Source of the DNA: Asaia bogorensis NBRC 16594
Lineage (GTDB): Bacteria > Pseudomonadota > Alphaproteobacteria > Acetobacterales > Acetobacteraceae
Direction: 5' to 3'
Length of the DNA: 64,000 nucleotides
Assembly: GCF_001547995.1 (NCBI RefSeq)
Contig: NZ_AP014690.1
Coordinates: 186,001-250,000, forward strand
Translations under genes and position numbers: made by a program
Shown here: positions 9,136 to 21,368 of the stretch, one piece after another
How positions within the stretch are numbered: the stretch's first letter is position 1
Layout of the letters: each line of letters starts with the position of its first letter
The notes under the pieces: model-generated
Database searches by the model: none
Told to the model about the DNA's origin: nothing
Seen by the model: only the letters and a program-made list of their open reading frames with translations

Positions 9136-10670
9136 TGGATATCCGTCCCGCAGAGATTTCGGACATCCTCAAGCAGCAGATCGCGTCCTTCAATGACGAA
9201 GCGCAGGTCTCCGAGACGGGCACCGTCCTGTCCATCGGCGACGGTATCGCGCGCGTCTATGGCCTGTCGAATGCCATGTCCGGCGAAATGGTCGATTTCC
9301 AGGCTACGGGCGACCGCGGCATGGTGCTGAACCTTGAAGAGGACAGCGTCGGTATCGTCGTGTTCGGTGATGGCGATGGCATCCGTGAAGGTGACACCGT
9401 CACCCGTACGGGCGCCGTGGTTGAAGTGCCGGTCGGCAAGGGGCTTCTGGGTCGCGTTGTTGACGCGCTCGGCAACCCGATCGACGGCAAGGGCCCGCTG
9501 ACCGACGTCGTCATGAAGCGCGCCGAAGTGAAGGCTCCGGGCATCATGCCGCGCCAGTCCGTGTGCGAGCCGATGCAGACCGGTATCAAGGCGATCGATG
9601 CCCTGGTGCCGATTGGCCGTGGCCAGCGTGAACTCGTGATCGGTGACCGTCAGACCGGCAAGACCGCCATTCTGATCGACACCATCGTGGCCCAGAAGCC
9701 TGTCAACGCCACGGGTGACGAGAAGCAGAAGCTTTACTGCATCTATGTCGCTATCGGCCAGAAGCGTTCGACCGTTGCCAACCTCGTTCGCACGCTGACG
9801 GAAGAAGGCTCGATGGAATACTCCATCGTCGTCGCCGCCACAGCGTCCGACCCGGCACCGATGCAGTATCTCGCACCGTACTCGGCCTGCTCGATGGGTG
9901 AGTTCTTCCGTGACAACGGCATGCATGCCCTGATCTGCTATGACGATCTGTCGAAGCAGGCTGTGGCCTATCGCCAGATGTCGCTGCTGCTGCGTCGTCC
10001 GCCGGGCCGTGAGGCTTTCCCGGGTGACGTGTTCTATCTGCACTCGCGTCTGCTCGAGCGCGCTGCCAAGATGTCCGACGAGTTCGGCGGTGGTTCGCTG
10101 ACGGCTCTGCCGGTGATCGAGACGCAGGCTGGTGACGTTGCCGCCTATATCCCGACCAACGTGATTTCGATCACTGACGGTCAGATCTTCCTTGAGACCG
10201 ACCTGTTCTACAAGGGCATCCGCCCCGCCGTGAACGTCGGTGGTTCGGTGTCGCGCGTTGGTTCGGCTGCCCAGATCAAGGCGATGAAGCAGGTTGCCGG
10301 CAAGATCAAGCTCGACCTCGCCCAGTACCGTGAAATGGCTGCGTTCTCGCAGTTCGCTTCCGATCTCGACCCCGCTACCCGCAAGCAGCTTGAGCGTGGC
10401 GCACGCCTGACGGAACTGCTGAAGCAGCCCCAGACCTCGCCGCTGCCGGTTGAGGAGCAGGTTGTCGTGCTGTTCGCCGGTACGCGTGGCTTTGTCGACG
10501 TGGTCAAGGTCGATCAGGTCGTGCGTTACGAAGCCACTCTGCTGGCCGAAATGCGCAGCTCGGGCAAGGTCATCCTCGACGCCATCCGCACTGATCGTCA
10601 GATCAAGCCGGAAGTCGAAGCCAAGCTGACCGAACTGCTGACGGCGTTCAACAAGCGCTTTGCAGCCTAA
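9135..10670 (+). CDS. atpA: ATP synthase F1 subunit alpha
   Basis: 511 residues, the standard length. The ATG at 9135 overlaps the atpH stop; a GTG three bases earlier is also in frame. The Walker A motif GDRQTGKT is near residue 169, and the beta-barrel N-terminal and helical C-terminal domains are full length. Alpha subunits alternate with beta in the F1 hexamer and hold non-catalytic nucleotide sites. Strong codon bias and few rare codons fit high expression. Confidence 0.98.
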   Translation: MDIRPAEISDILKQQIASFNDEAQVSETGTVLSIGDGIARVYGLSNAMSGEMVDFQATGDRGMVLNLEEDSVGIVVFGDGDGIREGDTVTRTGAVVEVPVGKGLLGRVVDALGNPIDGKGPLTDVVMKRAEVKAPGIMPRQSVCEPMQTGIKAIDALVPIGRGQRELVIGDRQTGKTAILIDTIVAQKPVNATGDEKQKLYCIYVAIGQKRSTVANLVRTLTEEGSMEYSIVVAATASDPAPMQYLAPYSACSMGEFFRDNGMHALICYDDLSKQAVAYRQMSLLLRRPPGREAFPGDVFYLHSRLLERAAKMSDEFGGGSLTALPVIETQAGDVAAYIPTNVISITDGQIFLETDLFYKGIRPAVNVGGSVSRVGSAAQIKAMKQVAGKIKLDLAQYREMAAFSQFASDLDPATRKQLERGARLTELLKQPQTSPLPVEEQVVVLFAGTRGFVDVVKVDQVVRYEATLLAEMRSSGKVILDAIRTDRQIKPEVEAKLTELLTAFNKRFAA

Positions 10671-10679
10671 GGACGGACC

Positions 10680-13036
<2,357 letters not shown>

Positions 13037-13040
13037 GCCC

Positions 13041-13460
13041 ATGCCGGTTCAGGTCGAAATCATCAGCCCGGAAAAGCTGCTCTTCCGCAAGGAAGTCGAA
13101 ATGGCAGTCATCCCGGGCGAGGAAGGCGATATCGCGGCCATGCCGGATCATGCGCCGATCATGCTCCTGCTGCGCGGTGGCGTCGTCTCCCTCTATGAGG
13201 GAGGCGTCGTAACCGAGCGCTTCTTCGTCTCCGGTGGTTTCGCCGACATTACGGCAGATCGCTGCACGATTCTCGCTGACGAGGCCCTGCCGATCAAGGA
13301 CATCGTCCTGACCGAAGCAGAGTCCCGCCTCGAGACCCTCGAGCTTCAGCTGACCAATGTCGCAGCTGATGACCTTGCGGATATCGAGCGCATCTCTCGC
13401 AAGATCCAGTCCACCCGGGCTGCAATCGAGGCGGCTGAGGCTGCACACCCGATCTACTGA
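13041..13460 (+). CDS. atpC: ATP synthase F1 subunit epsilon
   Basis: 139 residues: an N-terminal beta-sandwich (VEIISPEKLLFRKEVEMAVIPGEEGDIAAMPDHAP) and a C-terminal helical hairpin ending in an Ala-rich segment. Epsilon binds gamma and can inhibit ATP hydrolysis. It is the last gene of the operon, four bases after atpD, and is followed by a terminator. F0 genes (atpI/B/E/F) are not here; many alphaproteobacteria carry them at a separate locus. Confidence 0.95.
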   Translation: MPVQVEIISPEKLLFRKEVEMAVIPGEEGDIAAMPDHAPIMLLLRGGVVSLYEGGVVTERFFVSGGFADITADRCTILADEALPIKDIVLTEAESRLETLELQLTNVAADDLADIERISRKIQSTRAAIEAAEAAHPIY

Positions 13461-13480
13461 TCGGGCATACCCGTTACCGA

Positions 13481-13517
13481 AAAGGCCGGCTCCCCCCAGG
13501 GTGCCGGCCTTTTTGTT
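13481..13517 (+). terminator. Rho-independent terminator of the atp operon
   Basis: Stem AGGCCGGC (13483-13490) and GCCGGCCT (13503-13510), a 12-base loop, followed by a T-rich tail. Confidence 0.9.
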
Positions 13518-13697
13518 TGGCTCTCGACTGATTCGGTTTCAGATACCGCAAGGGATTACGCACTGGCCTTGCGGCTCATCGCTATCAGGTCCGGCCTGAG
13601 GCCAAGACGTAAGGTGGTCTGATCCTTACATCACGCCGGTACCACCAATAGGTTGGTACGGCACAGGCCGTATTTGCCGGGTTTGTATCTCGTGCTC

Positions 13698-14168
13698 TCA
13701 GCCGCGGCCGCGATAGCCGGGAACATCCTGTGCAGGCACCCACACGCCCTCGGGCGGCAGGCCAGTCTGCCAGAACACGTCGATGGGAATACCCCCGCGT
13801 GGATACCAGTAGGCACCAATACGTAGCCATTTCGGGTTCAGCACCTCGACCAGTTTCGTGGCAATGCTGACAGAGCAATCCTCATGAAATGCGCCATGAT
13901 TGCGAAAGCTGGTGAGATAGAGCTTGAGCGACTTGCTTTCGACGATCCACTCATCCGGAATGTAATCGATCACGATATGAGCGAAATCGGGCTGACCCGT
14001 TACCGGGCAGAGCGATGTGAACTCAGGTGCGGTGAAACGCACCACATAATCGCGGCCCTTATGCGGGCTTGGCACACGCTCGAGCGTTGCGGTTTCCGGG
14101 CTGTCCGGCTGCACGGTCTGTCGGCCAAGCTGGCTGAGTGCCGCGAGATCGTTCTCTGATGTGGTCAT
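13698..14168 (-). CDS. queF: NADPH-dependent 7-cyano-7-deazaguanine reductase QueF
   Basis: 156 residues, the short monofunctional type. The active-site segment [13 protein letters not shown] provides the nucleophilic Cys54 and Asp61, and the QueF motif [21 protein letters not shown] binds NADPH. It reduces preQ0 to preQ1 in queuosine biosynthesis for tRNA wobble position 34. It diverges from rnd with only about 15-30 bases between the starts, so their promoters must overlap the neighbouring coding sequence. Confidence 0.96.
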   Translation of the reverse strand: MTTSENDLAALSQLGRQTVQPDSPETATLERVPSPHKGRDYVVRFTAPEFTSLCPVTGQPDFAHIVIDYIPDEWIVESKSLKLYLTSFRNHGAFHEDCSVSIATKLVEVLNPKWLRIGAYWYPRGGIPIDVFWQTGLPPEGVWVPAQDVPGYRGRG

Positions 14169-14182
14169 GTGGGTCTGCCCTG

Positions 14183-15382
14183 ATGTATGGATGGGAAATG
14201 CAAGTGTCTCAAGCCGGTTTCCCAGCCCCAGTCATCGTGTCTTCTACAGACGATTTGGCGCAACTCTGCGCCCGACTCAAGCAGGAGCCGTTCGTTACGA
14301 TCGATACGGAGTTCGTGCGGGAGCATACATACTGGCCTGAACTTTGCGTGGTGCAGCTCGGCGGCGTGTCCGATGTCGCCGTGATTGACACGCTGGCGCC
14401 GGGGATCGACCTTGCGCCGCTGGCCGATCTGCTGGCAACGGAAAGCTGTGTGAAGGTCTTTCACGCTGCCCGTCAGGATCTGGAAATCTTCCTGCATCTG
14501 TTCGATGTCCTGCCGCGCTCTATTTTCGACACACAGGTGGCGGCAATGGTGGGGGGCTATGGCGATCAGGTAGGTTATGACACGCTCGTCAATGCCATTA
14601 CCGGCGCGAGCATCGACAAGACCCATCGCTTCAGCGACTGGGCAGCGCGCCCCCTGTCCAAGGCACAGATCGCCTATGCCGCAGCAGATGTCACGCATCT
14701 GCGCGATGTCTATCTTGCCCTGCATGACGAACTGGAAAAGCAGAACCGTCTGCACTGGGCTGATGCCGAGCTTGCTGTCCTGAACGATCCGGCAACCTTC
14801 CGCCCCGATCCGCGCCGCCAGTGGGAGCGGCTGAAGGCCCGCACCAATAACCGTCGCATGCTTGGCGTCTTGCGCGAGGTTGCGGCATGGCGTGAACTTG
14901 AGGCGCAGGCGCTGAATATCCCGCGTCAGCGCCTTATCCGCGATGAAAGCCTGCTCGAAATTGCGGCTGTTCGCCCGCAGGATACTGACGCTCTCTCCCG
15001 CGTGCGTGGTGTCTCTCGTGGCTTTGCCGAGGGCAAGGCCGCACCGGGTCTTCTGGCGGCAATCCAGACAGGCCTTGATCTGCCCGAGAAGGACCTCCCG
15101 CGACCGCCGCGCAAATCCGAGGGGGCCAAGCCTTCTGCGGCGTTGGTTGCGCTGCTCAAGGTCGTGCTTGCCGCCAGTTGCGAGGCCAACCGCGTGGCTC
15201 CCAAACTTGTCGCGACGAGTGAGGATCTGGACAGTCTGGCGCTGGGTGAAACCGATAGCCCGGTTCTCAAGGGATGGCGCCGCGCCGTTTTCGGCGAGGA
15301 TGCCCTTGCGCTTCTGCGAGGTGATATCCAGCTTGCCGTTGAAGGTCGTTTGGTTAGGCTGATCCGCGACGATCAGGCCTGA
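14183..15382 (+). CDS. rnd: Ribonuclease D
   Basis: About 399 residues. It has a DEDD 3'-5' exonuclease domain ([11 protein letters not shown] for the DxE motif, [11 protein letters not shown], and YAAADVTHL with the YxxxD motif) followed by an HRDC domain. RNase D trims the 3' ends of tRNA precursors and other stable RNAs. The start is uncertain: ATGs at 14138, 14183 and 14198 are in frame. The first would overlap queF, and the last is only about 3 bases from GGATGGGA. Confidence 0.9.
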   Translation: MYGWEMQVSQAGFPAPVIVSSTDDLAQLCARLKQEPFVTIDTEFVREHTYWPELCVVQLGGVSDVAVIDTLAPGIDLAPLADLLATESCVKVFHAARQDLEIFLHLFDVLPRSIFDTQVAAMVGGYGDQVGYDTLVNAITGASIDKTHRFSDWAARPLSKAQIAYAAADVTHLRDVYLALHDELEKQNRLHWADAELAVLNDPATFRPDPRRQWERLKARTNNRRMLGVLREVAAWRELEAQALNIPRQRLIRDESLLEIAAVRPQDTDALSRVRGVSRGFAEGKAAPGLLAAIQTGLDLPEKDLPRPPRKSEGAKPSAALVALLKVVLAASCEANRVAPKLVATSEDLDSLALGETDSPVLKGWRRAVFGEDALALLRGDIQLAVEGRLVRLIRDDQA

Positions 15383-15680
15383 AGACTGCTCTGATCTCGT
15401 GTCAGATCCTGCCCTGCGGTAGCGCCCGGAGGCATCATCCGGAGGCAGGGCGCGGCTCAGGCGAAGCCTGAGAAGAAATGCTGCAGGGGATCAGCGACCG
15501 GCGGCCCCTGTCAGAGATTGTCACGTCATTCTTTGGTAATTCACGCGGGTTCAGATTGACTTGAGCAAGAGCTCTGTGTTTATGCGCCAGTCTCATTATA
15601 GAAAAATCCGATTTACGGATTGAGCAAGTCGTATCGACACCCTAGTTTTACGTCACAGGACTGAATGAGGAGCACGGGCG
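15383..15680. other. Intergenic region between rnd and gcrA, with hairpins
   Basis: Holds a perfect CTCAGGC/GCCTGAG hairpin with GAA loop (15456-15472). Before it is a GC-rich inverted segment (GCCCTGC ... GCAGGGC) containing a CCGGAGG direct repeat. These may end the rnd transcript although no T-run follows. A TTGACT at 15556-15561 could be a -35 for gcrA, but no good -10 was found. No GANTC (CcrM) site was seen in the 140 bases before gcrA. Confidence 0.5.
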
Positions 15681-16430
15681 ATGGAATGGACTGACGAAAT
15701 AATCTCCCGTCTTCAGACGCTTTGGCAGGAAGGACTATCGACAGCCGAGATCGGGCGACAGCTCTCGATCACGAAAAATGCTGTCGTGGGCAAGGCTCAT
15801 CGTCTTGGTCTGCCGCCACGCCCTTCGCCCATCCGTGCTGCAGCCAAGTCCCGCAAGGATGCTGCTCCTGAGACGGGCGTGGATACCACGTCGGCGCCGT
15901 CCGCTGAAGCTGTCGCGCCAAAAGCTGCGGAACCGGCCACAATCCCGGCCATTGAAAAGCCGCCTGCCAAAGCTGCTGAAAAACCCGTCGAGGCAGTGCA
16001 GGAAAAGGCCAGCGAGGTTGTCGGCGTCAAGACAGCACCTGTCGCACTGGTAGAGGATGCGCCGGCCCCGGTCATGGCTGGCCGTCCAACCGCCACCACG
16101 CCGACATCGTCTGCTGCCGGGTCGGCTTCGGCCAGTCCCGCTGCGACAAGCGAAGATGAGCCTGCCACTGCCGCGAAATCCGCTCCGCCCCGCAAATCCG
16201 CAGAGGCCAAGACCATGGCGCCAGATCTGATGCTCCGCCCGCTCCTGCGCCCGCTGACGGCTGACACGTCACCGCGTCGTGGTCCGGCTTGCTGCTGGCC
16301 CAACGGCGATCCTGGAACCCCCGGTTTCCATTTCTGCGGAGCCAAGCCCGTTCCCGGCAAGCCCTACTGCGCCGAGCATTGCGCGATTGCTTATGTGAAG
16401 CTGCGTGACCGTCGCGAAAGCGTTGGCTGA
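15681..16430 (+). CDS. gcrA: Cell-cycle regulator GcrA
   Basis: 249 residues. The N-terminal DNA-binding helix-turn-helix (MEWTDEIISRLQTLWQEG, then STAEIGRQL and ITKNAVVGKAHRLGL) is the GcrA signature. The C-terminus has the conserved Cys-containing region (ACCWPNGDPGTPGFHFCGAKP, then YCAEHC) that contacts the housekeeping sigma factor. Between them lies a low-complexity Ala/Pro/Lys linker of roughly 150 residues, longer than in Caulobacter GcrA. GcrA activates promoters according to CcrM methylation in alphaproteobacteria. It is monocistronic, with its own terminator. Confidence 0.93.
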   Translation: MEWTDEIISRLQTLWQEGLSTAEIGRQLSITKNAVVGKAHRLGLPPRPSPIRAAAKSRKDAAPETGVDTTSAPSAEAVAPKAAEPATIPAIEKPPAKAAEKPVEAVQEKASEVVGVKTAPVALVEDAPAPVMAGRPTATTPTSSAAGSASASPAATSEDEPATAAKSAPPRKSAEAKTMAPDLMLRPLLRPLTADTSPRRGPACCWPNGDPGTPGFHFCGAKPVPGKPYCAEHCAIAYVKLRDRRESVG

Positions 16431-16454
16431 AACGGGCCCGAACAAGGATGAATG

Positions 16455-16489
16455 AAAAAAGCCCGGTCCTGCTGGACCGGGCTTTTTTT
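16455..16489. terminator. Bidirectional Rho-independent terminator between gcrA and bactofilin gene
   Basis: AGCCCGGTCC, TGCT loop, GGACCGGGCT, flanked by A-run and T-run; it can serve both converging genes. Confidence 0.92.
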
Positions 16490-16511
16490 GTTGCATGTCG
16501 CCAAAAACGGA

Positions 16512-17201
16512 TCAGGCTGAAGGGGTGGTCTCTTCAGTCTTCTCAGTTGCGGGGACGGGGGCTTCGACAGGGGCCGGGCGAGCAGGCATGTCGCCTGTGA
16601 TCATTTCCAGATGACCCGTGATCTGGCCACCATCCTCGACCTGCAGGCGGCGGGTGCGCGTCTTGCCAATCAGACGGCCCGTAGCACGCACGGTCAGATT
16701 GCCACGAACGGTCAGTGTGCCGTCGATCGTGCCCGCAAGGTCGGCATCCTCAACTTCGATTTCACCGCGGAAGACACCGCCCTGTGCAACCGAAAGCTCG
16801 GTGGCCTGAAGCAGCGTGGCCTCAACCGTTCCCTCGACAACAAGGCGCTCGGCATCCTGGATCGAACCCTGCACCGAAATGCCGCGTCCAACGACCAGCG
16901 TGCGGCGGTCGGTCGCTTCACGACGCCCGCCAGGTGCCGAAGCCGCTGCTGCCGCGGGGCGGGCAGGGGCTGCCGGGGTGGCAGGCGTGGCAGGTGAGGG
17001 AGGGGTGGGGAACGGCGAACGACCCATCGCGGCAGAATCCTTGACTTGTGAGGCTGGTGAGGCGTCAGCCGCTGGGGCCGGACGCTCGGGGAAAAGCGAA
17101 GCGCTGCCCGTCGTAGGGGCAGCCGGTTTTTGGCCGATACTGGCCGATGCACCTGAAGATGAGGGCGTTGCTGTATCTTCTGGTTTGCGTCGTTTGAACA
17201 A
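16512..17201 (-). CDS. Bactofilin (polymer-forming cytoskeletal protein)
   Basis: 229 residues. A Pro/Ala-rich, probably disordered N-terminal region (about 95 residues) precedes the bactofilin beta-helix (TLVVGRGISVQGSIQDAERL to about residue 205, with repeated short beta turns such as VEGTVEATLL and FRGEIEVEDADLAG). A short acidic tail follows. Bactofilins polymerise without nucleotides and position cell-wall or polar proteins. No peptidase partner gene is adjacent; the neighbours are gcrA (convergent) and a kinase (divergent). Confidence 0.88.
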   Translation of the reverse strand: MFKRRKPEDTATPSSSGASASIGQKPAAPTTGSASLFPERPAPAADASPASQVKDSAAMGRSPFPTPPSPATPATPAAPARPAAAAASAPGGRREATDRRTLVVGRGISVQGSIQDAERLVVEGTVEATLLQATELSVAQGGVFRGEIEVEDADLAGTIDGTLTVRGNLTVRATGRLIGKTRTRRLQVEDGGQITGHLEMITGDMPARPAPVEAPVPATEKTEETTPSA

Positions 17202-17504
17202 GAGAACCCCGCTGCGCGTTCTGAAAGGTGGCGGTTCGGGTGCCGCTGGCGGCTGGTGACAGGCGCAAAATCACCTCAGAGGTGCTTCACGCCCTAACCC
17301 GGCTTACACGTTATGTTGCGCAAGCGACAAGCGGATAAACAGCAGGTTTTCGCGGTTTTTGACCATGACCCGGTCTTGTGTCATGGCCTGTCGGAAAGAA
17401 TGCCGAACCTGTCGTTCACGCAACATTACGATCACGTCTGATCATGTTGATTTCATGGCGTGAACTCTGTTTTCTCCACTTAATTTCATCGCATCGGAGC
17501 CCTC
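17202..17504. other. Intergenic region between bactofilin and kinase genes
   Basis: About 300 bases between divergent starts; it must hold both promoters. No hairpin with T-run, known riboswitch or convincing open frame was recognised. Confidence 0.4.
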
Positions 17505-18482
17505 ATGACTGCACCCACTCTCGATCTGCTCTGCGTCGGCAACGCGATTGTCGATATCCTTGCACAGGTTTCGCACGAGACACTGACGGCGCTCGGCTCG
17601 CCACTGGGCAGCATGACATTGATCGATGCCGATCAGGCCGCTTCTATCGAGGCAAAGATCACCCCGGAGCAAATCATGGGTGGCGGTTCCGCCGCCAACA
17701 CGGCGGTCGTTGCAGCCCGTCTGGGCGCTCGCGTCGGGTATCTGGGCAAGGTGGCAGATGATGAGGCAGGGCTCGGCTATGCCCGAGACATCGCCGCGCA
17801 GAAGCTGTTCTACCCCTCAGCCCCCGTTCAGAACGCCGATCGCCCCACCGCGCGCTGCATCATTCTCGTCACGCCTGACGGGCAGCGTACCATGCACACC
17901 TATCTGGGCATCTGCACCGAGTTCGGACCCGAGGATGTGGATCAGGCAGCCGTCTCCGCCGCCGCCGTGACCTATATGGAGGGCTATCTGTTCGACAAGG
18001 ACCGCGCGCAGGCCGCTTTCATCCTTGCGGCCGAGACGGCGCACAAGGCCGGTCGCCGCGTGGCCCTGACCCTGTCGGATACGTTTTGCGTGGCACGCCA
18101 TCATGCTGCCTTCCGTGCGCTGGTCGCCGGGCATATCGATATTCTCTTTGCCAATGAGGCCGAGATCTGTGCCCTCTACGAGACCGAGGATTTCGACGCC
18201 GCCGCCACGCAGGCCGGGCGTGACGCTGCCCTTGTCGTGCTGACCCGCAGTGAGAAGGGCGCGGTCATTCTCTCCAATGGCGAGAAGCTGGTCGTTCCGA
18301 CGGAACCCGTGAAGGTGGTCGATACGACGGGTGCGGGCGATGCCTTCGCTGCCGGTTTCTTGGCTGGACTGGCCAAGGGCCGCAGCCTCGAAGCATGTGG
18401 TCGTCTGGGCAACGAAGCTGCTGGTGCGATCATCACCCGCATGGGGGCACGCCCTGCCGCGGATTTCGCGCTCAAGGCCTGA
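17505..18482 (+). CDS. PfkB-family kinase, adenosine kinase-like
   Basis: 325 residues of the ribokinase/PfkB fold. The N-terminal LLCVGNAIVDILAQV and MGGGSAANTAVVAARLG segments form the substrate-binding lid and Gly-rich region. The C-terminal DTTGAGDAFAAGFLAGL signature contains the catalytic Asp and anion hole. In alphaproteobacteria this subgroup is commonly annotated adenosine kinase, and GGGSAANT fits that group, but the phosphate acceptor cannot be proven from sequence. Single gene, followed by a palindromic repeat. Confidence 0.85.
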   Translation: MTAPTLDLLCVGNAIVDILAQVSHETLTALGSPLGSMTLIDADQAASIEAKITPEQIMGGGSAANTAVVAARLGARVGYLGKVADDEAGLGYARDIAAQKLFYPSAPVQNADRPTARCIILVTPDGQRTMHTYLGICTEFGPEDVDQAAVSAAAVTYMEGYLFDKDRAQAAFILAAETAHKAGRRVALTLSDTFCVARHHAAFRALVAGHIDILFANEAEICALYETEDFDAAATQAGRDAALVVLTRSEKGAVILSNGEKLVVPTEPVKVVDTTGAGDAFAAGFLAGLAKGRSLEACGRLGNEAAGAIITRMGARPAADFALKA

Positions 18483-18490
18483 GGGCTGTT

Positions 18491-18533
18491 TCGGGGCGCC
18501 GCCCCGAACTCTGCCAAAGGGCAGTCGCCCTTT
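18491..18533. repeat. Paired-hairpin extragenic palindromic repeat, copy 1
   Basis: TCGGGGC-GCC-GCCCCGA (18491-18507), a short linker ending GCC, then AAAGGGC-AGTC-GCCCTTT (18516-18533). The same two-hairpin plan occurs at 61653-61693. It lies in a 308-base gap (18483-18790) before typA in which nothing else was recognised. Confidence 0.6.
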
Positions 18534-18790
18534 CGAAACCCGCGCCTCTATACCTTGCCTTACTACACAGGGAAGAAAGGGCTTAACTCTTTCAAAGAGG
18601 CGGGGCAGGGGCCCGTATTACGTTGGAAGAAGGCCCGGAAATGCTAAAAAACCCGGTCTTTCCGATCCTTTCATTGCACTCTGACGGGAAATTGTGCAGA
18701 ACACGGCCAATCCGTCAGTCCCGGCTTTGTGTCGTTCCCAGGGAGCGATCCGGCAGGGCATGACCCTGCAAGCCCGATCAGGACCGCTTC

Positions 18791-20614
18791 ATGGAAATCC
18801 GTAACATCGCCATTATCGCGCACGTCGATCATGGCAAGACCACCCTTGTTGACCAGCTTCTCAAGCAATCCGGCTCGTTCCGCGAAAACCAGCACGTTGC
18901 TGAGCGCGCGATGGACAGCAATGACCTCGAGCGTGAGCGCGGCATTACCATTCTTGCCAAGTGCACCTCGGTCGTCTGGAACGAGACGCGTATCAACATC
19001 ATCGACACGCCGGGCCACGCCGATTTCGGTGGTGAGGTCGAGCGTATCCTGAGCATGGTGGACGGCGCGATCATCCTGGTCGACTCGGCTGAGGGCGCTC
19101 TGCCGCAGACCAAGTTCGTGCTGGGCAAGGCGCTGGCCCGTGGCCTGCGTCCGATCGTGGTCGTGAACAAGATCGACCGTGGCGATGCCCGCCCCGACGA
19201 AGTTCATGAAGAAATCTTCGACCTGTTCGCAGCTCTGGGCGCCGACGAGCATCAGCTCGACTTCCCGATGCTGTACGCCTCGGGCCGTCAGGGCTGGGCC
19301 GATCTGGAAATGAACGGCCCCCGCAAGGATCTGTCCCCGCTGTTCGACCTGGTGCTGCGCCACGTGCCGACGCCGGGCCTCGACAAGGAAGCGCCGTTCG
19401 GCATGGTTTCGACCATTCTCGAAAGCGACAACTTCCTGGGCCGCATCCTGACGGGTCGTATCGAGCAGGGCCGCGCCCGCGTGAACATGCCGGTGCGCGT
19501 GCTGCGCCCCGATGGCACGATCGTGGAAACGGGTCGTCTGACCAAGCTGCTGTCGTTCCGCGGTCTGGACCGCGTGCCGGTGGATGAAGCCGAAGCTGGT
19601 GACATCGTGGCTGTGGCCGGTCTGTCCGACGCCACCATTCCCGACACCATTGCAGACCCGGCTCTCGATGCGCCGCTGCCTTCGACCCCGGTCGATCCGC
19701 CGACCCTGACCATGACCTTCCGCATCAATGACGGCCCTCTGGGCGGTCGCGAAGGCAAGAAGGTGACGTCGCGCCAGATCCGTGACCGTCTGTTCAAGGA
19801 AACCGAAGGCAACGTGGCCATCAAGGTGACCGAGAGTGCCGAAAGCGAAGCCTTCGAGGTTGCCGGTCGCGGTGAACTCCAGCTTGGCGTGCTGATCGAG
19901 ACCATGCGTCGCGAAGGCTTCGAGCTGACCATCGGTCGTCCGCGCGTTCTCTTCCGTAACAACGAAGAGACCGGCGAGCGTGAAGAGCCGTACGAAGAGG
20001 TTCTGGTCGACGTTGACGAGCCCTATTCGGGCGTGGTCGTCGAAAAGATGTCGATGCGTAAGGGCGTGATGCAGGACATGCGTCCGTCGGGTGGTGACAA
20101 GGTCCGTCTAACCTTCCTCATCCCGTCGCGCGGCCTGATCGGCTATCACGGCGAGTTCCTGACCGACACGCGCGGCACGGGCATCATGAACCGTCTGTTC
20201 GCGGGCTATAAGCCCTATGCAGGCACGATCGATGGCCGTCGCAACGGCTCGCTGATCTCGGCAGAAGACGGTGCGACCACGCAGTACGCCCTGTTCTCGC
20301 TGCAGGATCGTGGCACGCTGTTCGTCGAAGCTGGCGAGAAGATCTACACGGGCATGATCCTGGGTGAGCATTCGCGCGAGAACGATCTCGATGTGAACGC
20401 TGTCCGTGAAAAGAAGCTGACCAACATCCGTGCCGCAGGCAAGGACGATGCGCTGCTTCTGACGCCGCCGCGCAAGATGAGCCTTGAGCAGGCTATCGCC
20501 TATATCGAGGACGATGAGCTGGTTGAGGTGACGCCTTCTGCCGTGCGTATCCGCAAGCGCTACCTGGACCCGAACGAGCGCAAGCGTATGTCGAAAGTCA
20601 AGTCAGACGCCTGA
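18791..20614 (+). CDS. typA: Ribosome-binding translational GTPase TypA/BipA
   Basis: 607 residues. The G domain has P-loop region [10 protein letters not shown] (residues 10-19), switch [16 protein letters not shown] and NKIDR. EF-G-like domains and the TypA-specific C-terminal domain follow ([22 protein letters not shown] onward). BipA acts in 50S subunit maturation and in growth at low temperature or under stress. Length is normal. Strong codon bias indicates good expression. It ends at a clear terminator. Confidence 0.97.
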   Translation: MEIRNIAIIAHVDHGKTTLVDQLLKQSGSFRENQHVAERAMDSNDLERERGITILAKCTSVVWNETRINIIDTPGHADFGGEVERILSMVDGAIILVDSAEGALPQTKFVLGKALARGLRPIVVVNKIDRGDARPDEVHEEIFDLFAALGADEHQLDFPMLYASGRQGWADLEMNGPRKDLSPLFDLVLRHVPTPGLDKEAPFGMVSTILESDNFLGRILTGRIEQGRARVNMPVRVLRPDGTIVETGRLTKLLSFRGLDRVPVDEAEAGDIVAVAGLSDATIPDTIADPALDAPLPSTPVDPPTLTMTFRINDGPLGGREGKKVTSRQIRDRLFKETEGNVAIKVTESAESEAFEVAGRGELQLGVLIETMRREGFELTIGRPRVLFRNNEETGEREEPYEEVLVDVDEPYSGVVVEKMSMRKGVMQDMRPSGGDKVRLTFLIPSRGLIGYHGEFLTDTRGTGIMNRLFAGYKPYAGTIDGRRNGSLISAEDGATTQYALFSLQDRGTLFVEAGEKIYTGMILGEHSRENDLDVNAVREKKLTNIRAAGKDDALLLTPPRKMSLEQAIAYIEDDELVEVTPSAVRIRKRYLDPNERKRMSKVKSDA

Positions 20615-20623
20615 CACTAAGGA

Positions 20624-20650
20624 AAGGCCACCATTCGGTGGCCTTTTTTT
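20624..20650 (+). terminator. Rho-independent terminator of typA
   Basis: AAGGCCACC, short loop, GGTGGCC(T) and a run of seven T residues, ten bases after the typA stop. Confidence 0.93.
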
Positions 20651-20836
20651 ATGATCATGTCGGCATTAAGGCATAAACATGCCTTTACGGTGCGATTACA
20701 CGTATTTTATCTAATTTTCTTCAAGACGAGACTGAAAAATACTGATAGCGTTCGTTACGTCATAAGTGCAGGCGGCCTGTTCTACAGTCTGACTGACGCC
20801 TGTGATTATGTGAATTCGTATTCTGGAGCTTGTTTT

Positions 20837-21142
20837 ATGCTCGTTTTCAATCGTCGTCTTCTTACCGGTGTTGCCGCTCTTGCCATGACGCTGAGCGCTC
20901 CTGCTTTCGCTCAGACCACGCAGGAAGCAGCCCCGGCAGCCCCTGCTGCTGCAGCTTCCGCTGCCCCGGCAGCCGCGCCTGCTGCTCCGGAAGCTACGGC
21001 CCCGGCTCCGGCCTCTGAAGCAGCTCCCGCTGCTCCGACGGAAGACAAGGCTGCCACGCATAAGGGCAAGCACAAGCACAAGCACAAGCACCACAAGAAG
21101 GGTGCAGCAGCTGCCGCCGAGAAGGACGCTGCAGGCAACTGA
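20837..21142 (+). CDS. Small secreted Ala/Pro-rich protein with Lys/His tail
   Basis: 101 residues from the ATG at 20837 (GGAG about 10 bases upstream); the frame is open further upstream but has no better start. A clear signal peptide (MLVFNRRLL, hydrophobic core, AFA cleavage) precedes an Ala/Pro/Glu-rich stretch. Then comes a basic, possibly metal-binding segment KGKHKHKHKHHKKG and an Ala-rich end. No domain family is recognised. Cleavage would give a flexible periplasmic protein with an acidic-neutral half and a strongly basic half. It has its own terminator, and the 200 bases upstream are AT-rich, as for a promoter. Confidence 0.7.
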   Translation: MLVFNRRLLTGVAALAMTLSAPAFAQTTQEAAPAAPAAAASAAPAAAPAAPEATAPAPASEAAPAAPTEDKAATHKGKHKHKHKHHKKGAAAAAEKDAAGN

Positions 21143-21167
21143 TCGATCACATGATCGAGTTTGAAAG

Positions 21168-21195
21168 ACGGGGCCCGAAAAGGCCCCGTTTTTTT
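21168..21195 (+). terminator. Rho-independent terminator of the small secreted protein gene
   Basis: ACGGGGCC (21168-21175), six-base loop, GGCCCCGT (21182-21189), then T residues. Confidence 0.92.
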
Positions 21196-21368
21196 GTGCC
21201 TGTTACTTCGGGTCTATCTCATGGGTTTCTTGGCCGATTGATGAATGATCGATATAGGTTCACGCTGAACGGGGCGTCTAATCACCGGTAATGCTCGCCT
21301 CTATACCTCTCTCCATCGGCGATGCTTCTTTAGGAGGCATACCCATACGGGAACGGGAGACAGGGATA

